A DNA stretch of 64,000 nucleotides. Source: Zygnema circumcarinatum. Its lineage: Eukaryota > Streptophyta > Zygnematophyceae > Zygnematales > Zygnemataceae. This document shows positions 22,857 to 34,594 of this stretch, piece after piece; the stretch's first letter is position 1, and each line of letters starts with the position of its first letter. The translations under genes were made by a program, and so were the position numbers. Under the pieces are notes generated by a model, which saw only the letters and a program-made list of their open reading frames with translations, was not told the origin of the DNA and did no database searches. The stretch covers positions 88,054 through 152,053 of the forward strand of contig CM074813.1 in assembly GCA_037447605.1 (NCBI GenBank), given 5' to 3'.

Positions 22857-25394
22857 ACTCACAGTGCGTGGTTATCGGCCCGAGATCCAGTGGGTTACGT
22901 TTACGTGGGGCGTGGTGGGGAACCCGCTGAGTTCAAGCGGCACTCCTCTCTTCCACGGCATCGTGGCGCGTGGCGGCGGCCGGGAGAGTACCGGCTTGAT
23001 CATGCGGCGTGCATCTTGCGGTGAGTCTGTGGCCGTCGGCTACTGAGCCAGTCGGCTACTGACTCTTCGTCGACTTCGATCGCTCGAGGTAAGCGGGGAC
23101 AGGGACCTCTAGCCGGTGATGCCCATCTTCGATTAAATCTCATTGCCTCTTCCTGCGATGCGAATCCAGGTCCTCCGGTTCCGTCGCTGTTCTTCTTCTT
23201 CTTGAGGTGCCAAGTCTTCCCTGCGAATCGCGATGAAGATCGCTTGTCCCTGCTAACATGACTCTTCATCCATGGCCGGTGACACGTATCCGCAGGATCG
23301 GCGGCTTACGTATCAAGATACGTGGATCGCCGCAAAACCGGCTCACGATACCAAGATAAGTGGGGTTAAACAAAAGGCTGGCGAGCTAGGCTGCGAGGTC
23401 TTGTCTGACCCACAGCGTCCCGTCTTTGGCGATGAAGGGTTGGGTTGGTTGTTGTGGAGTACACTGCGGCATAGAGCCCGGGGTCAGGGGATTGAGATGC
23501 CTTGTGAGGCAATAGGGATCTGAAGATGTTCCTGCATTTGGCTGGACTCGATCGCGAGCCCTTCGCCAGGGCTCTCTTCCCTATCACTCTCCTTGGCAGT
23601 CCTGTAGCTGGAAGCCTAGTTATCGCCGGTCATTGCAGGTAAGCGTAGGGCGGGAATTAGGACAAGATGGCGGCTTTGTAGTGGCGGCAAAGAGAGCGAT
23701 TGCTCAACTTAGATAAAGGTTGCATTTTGGAAACTCACCCGGCCCGTGATTTGGTACGGGAATGTCTAATGGCTGTCTTCTCCCTTTGAGGAAATCTTTG
23801 TGCAGATGGGGCGTCCCAAATCGCGGTCGGCAAGAAGACTCTTTCTCTCTCTCTCTCTCTCTCTATCTATGGCATGGAACTCTCTCTCTCTCTCTTACTC
23901 TTACTTAGCATCTGTTGCTGTAACTGAAGAGCAAGGAAAAAAGAAGAAAGAAGAACAAGAAGACAAACCACACAGCAAATACAAATACTAAGCCCAGCAC
24001 TAAAAGACAAAACAGCATCACTGACATCCCATCTACTTAACACTGACAATAGATCTTGAGTCCTAGCGGTGACAGTCCCTGATTGGCCCACTGCCCACTG
24101 AGAGGCCTGACTGACTACGTGGAGCCTTCGGATAGGTCAACCGATGATAATCGGCGGCATCTTGCGGCGCTTCCGAGTGTGCCTCGCTGGATGGTGTGCC
24201 GTTCCGTGGGCCGCCAACGCATGGCGCCGCCGTCTCTCAATCTCCGTTGGCAGCTTCTGAATTCCGTTGATCCGTGACACGGAAGATGCATACGTCAAGT
24301 ACAATCGAACAGACGCAAATCCGTCGAACGCCGCCCCGTTACGCTACAACGCACTCCTTGGGGTGGTAAATACGAGGACCCCCCACTGTACTATACGGCA
24401 TTGTACGATAAGGCACGGTACGATACTTGCGGGAGGCTCTCCGTCAGTTCCGTCCGTCAGAAACTGCCGGGCGGTTTGCCTGTGGGAAGCCTTCGACTCC
24501 GCCACGTGGAGGATCCTGATTGGCGCGCGAATTAAAGTTTATACTTCAGGAAAAAACCCGAAAAAAAAAGCCTAGGGTCTAGAGCCTAGAGCCTAGAGCC
24601 TCGAGCTGCCTGTCCGTACATCCCCCCGGCCTTGACCGGCCCCGCGGGCGGGCGGGCGGGCCCGCAGGCCGCGGCCGCTGGCGGGCTGGACAGAATCGCA
24701 TCCATCGTACGTTGCCGTATGGCTGCCGTATGGCGACCGTACAGATGCCGTACGCGTGTCTGTACGGCTCAGTGTCAGAGGGCGCGGCGCGCAGGCGGTG
24801 AGTGGGCCTGCGCGCGCCGCGTGGCGGGTGGCTGGCGCGGGGGAGGGACCGTCCGTATTGCCGTACGTCGCCGCATTAAAGCCGTGCCCGCCGGCAGCCA
24901 CGTGGGGCCGTGATGGCGTCATGCACGTGCGGCCGCCCTCGAGCCGCCGAATCCGAGCGCGGCGCGGCGCGATCCGACGGCTGCGCGCGCTCTGCGCTGC
25001 GGGGCGGGGCGGGTCCCGCCGCGGGCAGCAGCCGGCGGGCGGGCGGGCAGGGCAGCCTCAAAACGTTTCCCGCCGGCTGCCCGCTGCCCGAACCGCCACC
25101 CACAGGGTCTCGGGCAGCACTAACCGCCTCGGGGAAAATTTGTCGCTTCTGTGGAAAAATCCGATATTTCTTTTTTCCCGGGCGGCGGGTCGCTGCGTGA
25201 GCGCGCCGGGCGGGAGGCTGCTGTTCGTACGGTACGGACGGGAGGGAGGGAGGGAGGGAGGGAGGTTGGTGGGGCGGGCCCGCGCCGCCCTTTAGCGAGG
25301 GGAGGGGGAAAGTGGCTGGCAGATTGCGTTTGACGGCGAGAGGCGGCGAGGAGAGGGAAAGCGAGGCGGAGGGAGGAGGGAGACGGGGGGAGGT
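22857..25394. other. Intergenic region before the first AP2 gene
   Basis: No recognisable gene on either strand. It contains CT-rich microsatellites (23840-23893), a small GCCTAGA repeat (about 24569-24604), GTAC-rich words (24382-24432) and a strongly GC-rich part from about 24630 onward with many CG dinucleotides. The GGGA repeat at 25241-25264 and TATTTATTTA at about 25472-25481 lie closer to the AP2 gene and may belong to its promoter. Confidence 0.5.
23840..23893. repeat. CT microsatellite, two blocks
   Basis: Two CT-dinucleotide blocks (about 23841-23864 and 23880-23893) are separated by a short unique sequence. Confidence 0.85.
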
Positions 25395-25458
25395 CGCTAA
25401 ACGGACATCTGTGCAGCCATTTGCTGGGGAGGAGTGGTTAACAGATGTCCTTTTAGCG
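25395..25458 (+). promoter_or_regulatory. Imperfect inverted repeat (stem-loop) upstream of the first AP2 gene
   Basis: The arm CGCTAAACGGACATCTGT at 25395-25412 pairs with ACAGATGTCCTTTTAGCG at 25441-25458: 17 of 18 positions match, with a 28-base loop. It ends 124 bases before the ATG at 25583, in the likely promoter or leader. It could be an RNA hairpin or a pair of protein sites in opposite orientation. Confidence 0.8.
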
Positions 25459-25582
25459 GCAGGGGGTGTAGGTATTTATTTAGTAGCGGGTGGGCGGTGT
25501 CTGTGGAGGCCCGGGTAGAGGGGGTTGTGGGAGAGGGAAGGAGGGAGGGCCTGATAGTTTGGAGAGGTCGGGTCTAGGAACC

Positions 25583-26857
25583 ATGGCGGCCGTTGGAATG
25601 CAGTTTGGGAATGTGGGTGGAGGGATGGAGAACAATATGGACCTGCTCGAGTTGATGGGGAAGCTTGTGGCGGCTGGCGCCTCTCCAAAGCCCGCCCCTC
25701 CGGCTCCCAGTCCGAACCCCGCCGAGCTCCTGCAGTCGATGTCTAACTCTCTGTCGAGGCAGAGGGACCTCCTCATGCTGAACTCCCTGAAGGAGGAGCT
25801 CATGATGCGCTCCCCGAACCTCACTTTGGAGCAGCTGTGCTACTACGACCGCCTGAACAACCTCCAACAGGCGCTCCTTTCCAACCCCCTCCCAGCGGCC
25901 CCTTCCGCCGTCGACTACGTACAGCAGCTGGCTAACCGGAAGCGATCTGCTGCAGCTATGGCTTTTGAGCAGCCCTTCGGCGGGGAAGATCTGATGTTCC
26001 CGATGTCAGTGAAGCATCCTAAGGTCGAGCCGCTGGACATTGTGGGTGCCGGGGGAGGGTTCCGGAGAGTTGTGGACGACATGGGCGGCATGAACGTCTT
26101 CCAGCCGCAGCAGCAGCAGCAGGCCGTTCAGCAGCCGCGCTACAAGGGTGTGCGGCAGCGCAAGTGGGGCAAGTGGGTGTCGGAAATCCGCGAGCCGAAG
26201 AAGCGGTCGCGCATTTGGCTCGGCTCGTACGACTCCGCGGAGGACGCTGCTAGAGTGTATGACGTGGCTGCCAGGATGCTTCGCGGGAAGAAGGCCACTC
26301 TCAACTTCCCCAACAGCTTTCGTGAGGTGCCTCTCCCTCCTGCGACTGCGGAGACCTTGATCAAAGCCAGCAAGGCTGCAGCAGCAGCCCTCGACCTTCA
26401 TCCTTCTGAAAGGTTCTCTCCGCTCTCTCCTGAAGTGGCGGACGATGAAGAAAATGAAGAGGCTGAAGACTTCAAGGCACTCGATGGGAGTGACGGTGAA
26501 GGAGACGTGAAGAAGGACGATGATTCTGCGACGTCGTATTCCTCTTCTGAGCGCATTGAGCCTGTGACCTCTCCGACGGGCCCTCTGTCCAACATTCCCA
26601 TGCGCGGCTCCCATTCGCCGTCTTATACCTCTGAGAGAAAGCCGCAAGGCCCCGTATACAGCTTGGACCAGGTGTTGGGAGTGGAGTCTTTCGGAAAAAC
26701 TACCGCTTTGAACCAGGGACTGATTCGCAGCAGTCACGTGCAGGCCATACTTTCTGCTGCTGAAGCGCAAGCTGCAGCGTGGAAGGAGGCTGCACAGGCG
26801 GCACAGGAAAATGTGCCCATGTGGGCGTTCGGAGATTACGCGCACCACTTCGAGTGA
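25583..26857 (+). CDS. AP2/ERF transcription factor, DREB-type
   Basis: An intronless gene of 424 codons plus stop. The ATG at 25583 has a strong context (GGAACCATGGCGG). The frame is open further upstream but has no earlier ATG. One AP2 domain lies at about residues 187-243, starting [19 protein letters not shown] and including [20 protein letters not shown] and ATLNFP. Val and Glu at the two diagnostic positions (KWVSEIREP) are those of the DREB subfamily, whose members bind DRE/CRT or related GCC-like DNA in the nucleus, often in stress responses. A Gln run (residues about 174-178) and Gln-rich stretch precede the domain. Downstream is an acidic Ser/Asp/Glu segment (about 290-345) and a C-terminal Ala-rich helix ending [11 protein letters not shown]. 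The acidic region may activate transcription (inference). Intronless structure is usual for this family. Target genes cannot be read from the sequence. Confidence 0.93.
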   Translation: MAAVGMQFGNVGGGMENNMDLLELMGKLVAAGASPKPAPPAPSPNPAELLQSMSNSLSRQRDLLMLNSLKEELMMRSPNLTLEQLCYYDRLNNLQQALLSNPLPAAPSAVDYVQQLANRKRSAAAMAFEQPFGGEDLMFPMSVKHPKVEPLDIVGAGGGFRRVVDDMGGMNVFQPQQQQQAVQQPRYKGVRQRKWGKWVSEIREPKKRSRIWLGSYDSAEDAARVYDVAARMLRGKKATLNFPNSFREVPLPPATAETLIKASKAAAAALDLHPSERFSPLSPEVADDEENEEAEDFKALDGSDGEGDVKKDDDSATSYSSSERIEPVTSPTGPLSNIPMRGSHSPSYTSERKPQGPVYSLDQVLGVESFGKTTALNQGLIRSSHVQAILSAAEAQAAAWKEAAQAAQENVPMWAFGDYAHHFE

Positions 26858-28254
26858 TGATGGTGGAGACATTGACGGATGACGAGCGACAATGTTTTGT
26901 CAATGTTTGGTGGCTGTGATGCTGGTTACTTGATTGCAGTGCTTGTCTGGTGAACTGCAGGAGCAGCTTCTCCTGCCTTGTACCAGAATGGCACTGTCTT
27001 CCAGTACCCAGCTGCAGGAGCCATCTTTTCTGCAACTGCCTCTGGCAGCATGCCATTATGTCGAGTCGGCCTTGAGTCGAGAGACTGAAGAGTAATGTGG
27101 TCGAATAGGTGGAAGTCGTGAAATTGTAAAGGAGAATGGAGGGAAGAGAGTCTGTCGCTTGCCCTTGCATTGCAGTATATACCTGCTTTTCGTGAGCCAT
27201 GTACATTAGAACAGTGTCTAGCCAGCCATCATGTCTGTCCTAGAATCGCGATCAATCAGACCAGAAAGAAGTTGGCGCCGTAGAGGGGGCCTGCTTGGCC
27301 GTGATTCAGGCTACATGATTTCTTGTATAGGCACTACAGTAGGAGGGAGCGGAGAAGTAGAGGGAGGGCCGCTCTCCATGGCTCGGCAGGTAACTTAATG
27401 GGGTGGGTGGGTTTACTCTTTGTTATCTTTTGCCTGTTGTCGTCGAAGTTGGAAGAATGCGCGCTTGGAGGTGCAGGGCCTGGCATCATGTGGTCGATTC
27501 GGACCGGATCATCCTTCAAGGATTCTGGACGCTCTCTGGGCGTGCATGCTTGGAATTGATCCCGATCACATGATTTCAGGCCAGAGTATTCTCTGCCTTT
27601 GCTGGAGGTTAGGAGCCCTTAGAGGGCTGTTCAGAGGGGCGCTGTCCCTGGACGTTATCTTGGCGCAATAATTTATCTTTTCTCTGAAACGCTGTTCTGC
27701 TCCCGGCTGTGATGGCCATGTGACTTTGTGTGATGCGTACTTGTAAGTCGATTTTTGACTGAATGCAATGTGGCTTGTTGGCTGCACTCGTGAATTTGGA
27801 GTTTTGTGCATGTTAAGCCGGTGGTGCTGGTGACTTTCTGCGTAGTACGTTTCTTGCGAGCGTATGGCACATCTTGAATCAAAATCAAAGTACTCTTTCT
27901 ACATGAACATGTGTGGCTCATGTTACGATCGAAGTCAAAGCCTGCTGACTTGCTTGCTCTGACGATGGGACTGTACCTGGCGAGGGAGCACCCCTCCAAA
28001 GTCGTGTGAAGATTAAAGAAGTGCCCGCGAGCAGGGCACTAAAGTCCCTCCGCCTCGCCCCCGCCCGCCAGCGGACGGGGACGGAGCCGCTCCGTGCCAC
28101 CGCGGCCGTTTAACGGAACGGGACAGAGTACACAGAGCGCCTCACCGGTCAACGACGACTGCCGCCCGCCAGCGCATTTACTGCGCCACGCGACGCGACA
28201 AACCGTCGGGCGAGGCCGGAGCGAACAAAAGAGGGCGGCAACCGCCGACCGCCG

Positions 28255-28385
28255 CCGCCCTCTCCCGCTCCCTCTTCTCCCTCTCCCTCCCTCACTCCCT
28301 CCCACTCCCTCTCCCTCCCTCGCCCTCTCTCTCCCTCCCTCTCTCCCTTCCTTCTCTCTCCCTCCCTCTCCCTCTCTCTCCGACG
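28255..28385. repeat. Pyrimidine-rich CCCT/CTCT tract
   Basis: This stretch is almost wholly C and T on the + strand, with CTCCCTCC and CTCTCTCC repeats, next to a CG-rich block. Confidence 0.7.
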
Positions 28386-28576
28386 GACGGACGAACAGCT
28401 ATGATGAAGGCGCCACGGGCCCAATTTCATGCTGAGGAATGTCAACATGAGTTACATGATGAGAGTGGAAAATGCAGAGGGCCAAGCGCGGCATGAAGCA
28501 TATCTCATGCTTGATCATTCACATTGTTGTCCATGAACACTATCCAACGCCAGAAATACGTGTGAATATCCAAAAT

Positions 28577-28630
28577 ATATATATATATACAGTAATACAT
28601 ATATATATATATATATATACATATATAGTT
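28577..28630. repeat. AT/TATATA microsatellite
   Basis: Two TA-dinucleotide blocks are separated by ACAGTAATAC and end in ACATATATAG. Intergenic. Confidence 0.85.
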
Positions 28631-29942
28631 ATATTAAAATATTGGGCCTGCGGCTATAATCACACAACAAATTCAGAGCGCTAAAACCTGCCTGAACTCC
28701 CTATTCTCACTCTGGAATCCAAACAAGTGCATGAACGGGTCACGGAATCTGAAAAATCGAAATTCGCACTCGAATATCGCACGTCGAGCAGACGTGGCTG
28801 CGGGAGGCTGACAGGCGTGAGACCCGCCCGCGGCCTCGCGCTCCGAGCGCCGCTGGCCCGCTCCTCGAGCAGGGGACCTCCTCGCCTGCGTGACAGGCGT
28901 CACACACAAACCACAGCGAGTGAGCGGCGCAGTTCGCCCCAGCAAGCAGCCCGCATGCGCTGGGATGGGACTGCTCCTCACGATGGCATCGCCCTTGTTG
29001 GCTCTACCTCTTATATTACTTCATCATGAGTGGTGACATCAGCGCTGGCGTCATCCCACGATGACATCAATGACAGACCATGCTGGAACCTGAAATCAAG
29101 GCAAGAGCTCCCCCCTTAATTGCAAAGTCAGTAGCCGACCACTGTCTTTTTCATTTGCTGTTAAACAATTTCCAATGTACTTACCACCGCAGACTCTTCG
29201 CCATCCCAACTTAGTCAGTCAAAGTTTTCCCCTGTTTACGATATGCTATTTTCTCTTGTAAATTCAAGCGCTGCAGTTTGGTACGGGATTCAGTTTATTT
29301 ACTCTATCAATGTTTGTCCAATCTATCCAAACATTCAAAGAAGACGAACACATCTGAAGAAAGGAGAACGGGATGGCTTGGCCGAACACCACTTCTACAG
29401 CATCTAACACGTAAAATAAATAAAGAAAGTAACGAACAGTTAAACAAACTCATCTCTTCAGCCTAAAGTGGAAGTTTTGCAAGTTGGAATCCTCAAAAGG
29501 GAAAACGAGAACTTGCTTGAGTCGAGCATAACCGTCACCATCACGTGCATAAGCACGCGATGGTGAAGGCAGCACACAATGATCACTGTAGGCCTTTGTA
29601 AAAATACCATTGACATCGACACGTTGAAGGATACATAGAGTATCATGGCGTTCTCACTGCAAAGCTTCAGAGAAAAAAAGACGTCAACGCTCTATCTGGT
29701 GTGCAAAACATTCAAAGATTGAATCATTTGTAACTTGCGAAAACTCAAAAAATGTTTTCTATGGTATTCGTCAAGTCGTCATAGAATTGAAAGCCTGTAT
29801 CGAGCCTGCCCCTTTGGCTCACATTCAGTGTTCCGAAGCCTACAGAGATCGCTGACGATATGCAGCATTCATGAAGTAAATTCACAAAAATTACGAACAA
29901 AGCCGAGACTATATATAACAATCTTTGCTACTCATCGATGCA

Positions 29943-30105
29943 GCCTTTCCTGAGGGGGGCTAAGCCCTCTCTGAGGGGGGGCTGAGCTCCCTCTCAGCAT
30001 AAATTGCACACATAAAATAAAATTAAAATAGAAGAAAGGCTGAATTTTCAAGATCTGGGGGGGGTTAAGCCCCCCCAACTTGTATATGTAGGTCCGCCAC
30101 TGTTG
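29943..30105. mobile_element. Possible hAT-like element terminus
   Basis: Read on the - strand the segment begins CAGTGGCGGACCTAC. CAGTGGCG-type ends are common in terminal repeats of hAT transposons (recalled family knowledge). Inside are three G-run/C-run inverted repeats: GGGGGGGTTAAGCCCCCC at about 30060, GGGGGGCTAAGCCCTC near 29955 and GGGGGGGGCTGAGCTCCC near 29977. I found no matching second terminus or target duplication nearby, so this is at most a one-sided or decayed copy. Confidence 0.35.
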
Positions 30106-30600
30106 TCAAGGCAGTCAAGTTCCACACGCAAGACATGCAAGATTGCATGCCTAATGTTATGATTGTTGCGCAAGGACCAATGCTTGCTTACCTATAGGTG
30201 AGCAGGAGCAGGTAGACGGCCTCAACAGTTCAGCGGAGCAGACGCAATGCTGCTTCTCTGAATGCCTCCTCTGCACAGGGCCAACTGATCTTGTCCAGGG
30301 ACGGCCTGCATAATGCTTCATCGATGCAGCTCAAGCAACTGATACTTGGCATGAAGATTAGGTCATCATTTTTCAAAAAAAAAAAAAAAAAAGGGGGATT
30401 ATAATTAAGGAGCTAAGCACATGCAGGTCCTGTGATGGACCGCATGGCCTCTGAAACAAATCGCAGTTCCACAGGCAGAATGCACATGTCTGAGTATGCA
30501 TGCATGCCTGCGCACTGCGCCGCCGTCTGCCGCCATCCCCTCCCTCCGCCATGGCCACCTCCTCGCGCTGCAGGTCCCCTCTCCGCCGCGGCAGACGCTC

Positions 30601-30627
30601 CGCGAACTTTTGGTTCGAAAGTTCGCG
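30601..30627. repeat. Perfect 10-bp inverted repeat
   Basis: CGCGAACTTT at 30601-30610 and AAAGTTCGCG at 30618-30627 are exact reverse complements with a 7-base loop, inside a GC-rich block with no recognised gene. Confidence 0.75.
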
Positions 30628-31784
30628 CGCTTCGACGAACTGCGCGGGAACTGGCGCCGCCACGGCGCCCTGCCGCGTGCTGCAGACACTTAGCAGCGTT
30701 CTGTGAGCGAGCGGGGAAGCCTTCTGCCGGCCTCCGGTCAAGCTCCGCCACTGCAGCCATAGCCGCGTGCTCGGCCGTGTCAATGTCTTTTCGTTCATAA
30801 AAAAATCTCCTTTTTTTTTCCTTTTTCTAAGTGATCTCGACCTACCCGGGGTCGAGATTTATTAAGGCAAGGCCTTCAGCAATTTTATGTGAAAAAACAT
30901 TATCATTCTGTTCAATATCGATTGATCGGAAACTTATTTCACAATCACATAAATACGCAGCTTTCTTGCTCGTGTCGTGCCGAGGAAGCTGTTTCTTTTT
31001 TAAAGCGATTGATCAGGGCGTGTCGGATTTTTTATTGGAGGATTTGTGAAAATTTGTTTGGATTTTTTTTTCTTCCATTTCCTTTAGGAAGAGCTCGCAA
31101 GCGTTAGCACCTCGAGGAGAGACACAGCGAATGATTTGAATTGGAAAACTATTGCGAAGGAGATAAAACGGGAGAGGTTTGAAGGGAGAGAGAGCCATAG
31201 CTGCAGGGCCATATTTCAGCTCTTGATTTTTTGCAGACATCTGAAACGGAGCGACAAGGCGCAGAGGACGCGTGCAGCTTCATGTCTCCCGCACAGTCAC
31301 TTCACAAAAATAAAATCCAAAATTCGACTGAACTACACTCTACAGATTATGCCCATGGACTCTTCGCATTTCACTATGCAGACGAGCTGAACTAAAAGGA
31401 GCGGAAAAGAATGGCTGATCTGACGCCGCGCAGCAGAAACCTTCTATTTCCTGTCTACTGATTTCCTGTTGCTTAAGAACCATGCAACTCAGTCTTCATT
31501 CGTCAGACTTCAGGATGTGAGTAAATTGATTTGTATAGATAAAGAAAGCCAAAAATTACAGGAGTTTTGCAAAAGTGGCAAGTGTATGTGGCCAGATTAT
31601 TCAATGAATTATTGTTGCAGTCATAATTATAATTTGTTTAGATTCTTGCAGTGCTTAAATTTCCAGTCGGCAATTGCATCTCAGTCGTGTAATAAAAAAA
31701 TGAAAGTCGATGACAAAGGGCCTCCCTCGCCGCGTTCTTCATGTTCTGTTTTTTGGATGTGATGCTTTCAATGTTATCGAAGGA

Positions 31785-32020
31785 GAAGGTACCAACAATG
31801 CGTATTCCAGAAGTAGCCAGCGGCCTTATTTCACAATGTTTGAAATTAGTGAATCAAGTAGTGTTCATTTCAACCAGAAACGGCCTCCCACACTACTTTC
31901 TCCGTGCGCTTTTCAATGGCATTGACGGCAGTTCTGGCAACGAAAAGGTCCATGTTCCGAAGATTGCCAGCTGTCTTAGCTCACGATGTTTGAAATCGCA
32001 AACAAAATTATCATCAACGC
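31785..32020. repeat. Weak internal duplication
   Basis: Two stretches (about 31785-31870 and 31945-32020) share an order of words: GAAGGT or AAAGGTCC, CCAGC, CTTA, TTTCAC or CTCAC, AATGTTTGAAAT or GATGTTTGAAAT. They lie within an open frame of 195 codons with no known domain. This may be a decayed direct repeat. Confidence 0.4.
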
Positions 32021-32368
32021 AAAGTAGTGCCACAGAGTGGTGCTTCGAAGCGGCAAATCGGAGGCCCTCCGCAGAACAAGCAGAAAGCATCACGGAATCG
32101 GTCAGAGGAGCATTGAAGGAAGTCCATTTTAGAAATCAGGATGCCCCAAAAAAGCATCAGAATATACATCGAGCATTGACGCGAATGAACAGTAGGCATA
32201 ATCCCCGACTTTCACTCATTTTATTCTCGGGTCAAAATTTTGACCATCCTCCCCACAAGATAAACAGCAGAGCCCAACCACGCCTTTTCTTGCCCAACAA
32301 AGCTTTTTCTTGCGTGCTTTTACATTAGGACAAAAGAACTGTCACCAGAGCTAGCATAAAAATAAAAA

Positions 32369-34594
32369 TCAGCGTTCCTTCCTCGGATTTTTAGACTGGT
32401 CATAAAAAAGCCCAATTCTTGGAGTGTTCCCATGGAGCCAAAATCGCAGCAGTGCCGTGTACACCTTGTGGCGAGCTCCGAGTGTCGGCAGCCCCATCTC
32501 CCTCAAATCCTCCCTTGTCAAGAAAGGGAGTACTTGCCAATCCACTTCATGTTTTTCAAAAATTGGAACCACACTCTCCAATCCTAAATCCTCCAACCAG
32601 CGACCCACCTTGCTCAATTTGTACATTTTGGAGCATTTAATTTCCGGGTTCTCTGCCCCCAATTTACCGTCATGAAAATCCCTCGCCTGGTCATTAATAA
32701 CAGGATCCTCCAGACACGTGACAACAGCCATGGCCATGGCAAACGACGCATCCCTCTCTTCCACGTCCGCCCGAAAGCTTATCTGTTCCTTCTCCTCTGG
32801 CCAGACAGACGGAGAGACCCATTCGATTCCCAACCTGCCCAAGGGAAAATCTACCTCCTTTCCTTCGACGGACCTTTCTGCCATCAACTGTTCACTTCCG
32901 GCTTGTGAGAGTCTGACGTTGTTCACTGCTAGCGAATAATCCTCTCCACCCACAGAAGTGGTTCCTCTAGCATTTGCTGAAGCCATCGACGCTGGGGGAG
33001 CAGCTAATGCCAATATCATACCACACGAGGGAGCCATGCCTGCACAAGACGACGTTCGACCATGTCCATTTCTTGAATGTAGCTCCGCGACAGCCTGCTG
33101 TTGACTAACTGTCATTGATACTTCATGGCCAGAGACCCTCTCCTCCGTGGCATCCTTCATGCCCTGGTAGTGATAGCTAGATCTAGATATAGCATTATCA
33201 TAATTTTCTTTTTGATAATCCTTAATTTTAAGCTGACCATGTGCCAGCTGACGCGCACAATCCTTCCTTTCGTCAGCTCTTGGGTCTCCAATGCACACAG
33301 CTCCAATAGAATGCGGGTGAAGCACATCAGACAAAGGCCTTCTCTCCGTTTCAGAATGACAGAAAAGCCTCGGTCCCATAGCCAGCTCAAACAGCGCCTG
33401 GACACCCGGCTCTAAATCAGACATGTCCAAGTCTCCGCCAGCAATTGCCTCCGCTCTTATATCTGGACCATCGCCTGTTGACCCTTTTCTCTCATTATAT
33501 CTTTCTCCGTCTCCTTTCTTTCCTTTCTCTCCTTTCTCTTGCCTCTCTCCGGATGTTGCCTCCTCTTCAATAGGTTCACATCCAATGTCCATAGCTGCCC
33601 AAGCTTTCGCTGCGAAAGTTCCATAGGAGTCAGATGCGGCACAGCTCGTCGGCGATATCCGCTGCGTTTCATCCAAAGTCGACAATTGCTCGTCCATCAT
33701 TCCCACATTTTCCATAGCTGCATTCCGCAAGTCACACTTTCCTTTCTTCGATTTTCTTGAAACTTTGAAATCGTTACGCTGCTTGATGACGCCCATATTT
33801 CCGTTTCCTCTCGCCTTCTTTAATTTGAACCCGTCTGGGCTCCTCATCAATCGCAGCTTCAAACCGCCTGCCAGTTCACTTTCACCACTAGCAGAATTTA
33901 CTTTCAAGTTGTCCTCTACTCGTTGACCTAAAAGATTATGAAGCACATCTTGATGTTCCTTCAATTCTCTTTTCAAACACTTAAGGCCCTGAGGTTTTTT
34001 GCACTTCCCTGCGCTGGTCTTCTTCAGTTTCTTCACAGCTTTCGCTTCACCACACGCAGGTTCTTTCCCGTCTCCTCTATCTCCTTTTCCTTCAGCTTTC
34101 CGTACTCCACTCGCATTTCCTTCTCCTTCCACCACATCGCATACATCCATTTTACTGACATGCTTACTTTTTCCGAAGCTTCTCGCTCTGGCATTCCCCT
34201 TCAATCGCTTCAAATCTCCTCCCTGAAAGCCTCCACCTCCTACTATCTCTCCGTTTTCCATCCCTTTACCATCATTCCGGCCTTTTCCTTCGCCCTCGTG
34301 CAGTTTATTTTCCTCCTCATTTCCCGCCATTTTCTTCCTCTTCATCACTCTCTCATATGTTCGCAGTTCGATCTTGGCTTCCTTCTCTCCTTCCCTCTCC
34401 TTGTCGCACAGGCCTCTCTCCGCCAGTTTCTCTCTCTGTAGAGTCTTAAAAGCTATGAGAGTCGGCGGGAGCGAGGAAGGAGGGCGGGCTCGCCCAAGCA
34501 CGCCGGCCAAGGAAGCTTCCTTCCCTCGTCCCCTGTGCTCTTCCTCCACGTCAGCCCTAGGGCGCTTTCTCATCTTCATGCTGCTCGCAGGCAT
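32369..34594 (-). CDS. SAM-domain protein, otherwise unknown
   Basis: A single uninterrupted frame of 741 codons from the ATG at 34594 (MPASSMKMRKRPRAD) to a stop at 32369. The first 300 or so residues are very rich in Lys, Arg, Glu and Gly, with several possible nuclear localisation signals (KKLKKTSAGKCKK, SRKSKKGKC). The middle is low in recognisable structure. A sterile alpha motif occupies about residues 660-722: VGRWLEDLGLESVVPIF, FLTREDLREMGLPTLGARHK and VYTALLRF. SAM domains mediate protein or RNA contacts and polymerisation. Short plant proteins with a C-terminal SAM domain and a charged N-terminus exist, and this may be a long relative. It has no introns although most neighbours have many. 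A nuclear adaptor role is inference only. Confidence 0.82.
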   Translation of the reverse strand: MPASSMKMRKRPRADVEEEHRGRGKEASLAGVLGRARPPSSLPPTLIAFKTLQREKLAERGLCDKEREGEKEAKIELRTYERVMKRKKMAGNEEENKLHEGEGKGRNDGKGMENGEIVGGGGFQGGDLKRLKGNARARSFGKSKHVSKMDVCDVVEGEGNASGVRKAEGKGDRGDGKEPACGEAKAVKKLKKTSAGKCKKPQGLKCLKRELKEHQDVLHNLLGQRVEDNLKVNSASGESELAGGLKLRLMRSPDGFKLKKARGNGNMGVIKQRNDFKVSRKSKKGKCDLRNAAMENVGMMDEQLSTLDETQRISPTSCAASDSYGTFAAKAWAAMDIGCEPIEEEATSGERQEKGEKGKKGDGERYNERKGSTGDGPDIRAEAIAGGDLDMSDLEPGVQALFELAMGPRLFCHSETERRPLSDVLHPHSIGAVCIGDPRADERKDCARQLAHGQLKIKDYQKENYDNAISRSSYHYQGMKDATEERVSGHEVSMTVSQQQAVAELHSRNGHGRTSSCAGMAPSCGMILALAAPPASMASANARGTTSVGGEDYSLAVNNVRLSQAGSEQLMAERSVEGKEVDFPLGRLGIEWVSPSVWPEEKEQISFRADVEERDASFAMAMAVVTCLEDPVINDQARDFHDGKLGAENPEIKCSKMYKLSKVGRWLEDLGLESVVPIFEKHEVDWQVLPFLTREDLREMGLPTLGARHKVYTALLRFWLHGNTPRIGLFYDQSKNPRKER

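Larger units (their letters stand above)
26858..32368. other. Long region without a recognisable gene
   Basis: Apart from the 3' end of the AP2 gene and separately listed repeats, I see no protein family on either strand over about 5.5 kb. A GC-rich block (28030-28260) followed by a pyrimidine tract resembles promoter regions elsewhere in this window and could belong to an unannotated transcript. A second GC-rich block is at 30500-30780. Open frames of 100-195 codons occur but show no recognisable domains. Confidence 0.5.

Noticed and set aside
31741-32328. A 195-codon + frame in the gene desert
   Set aside because: No recognisable domain, biased by a local duplication, and no clear promoter or splice pattern. 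Kept only as a weak repeat.
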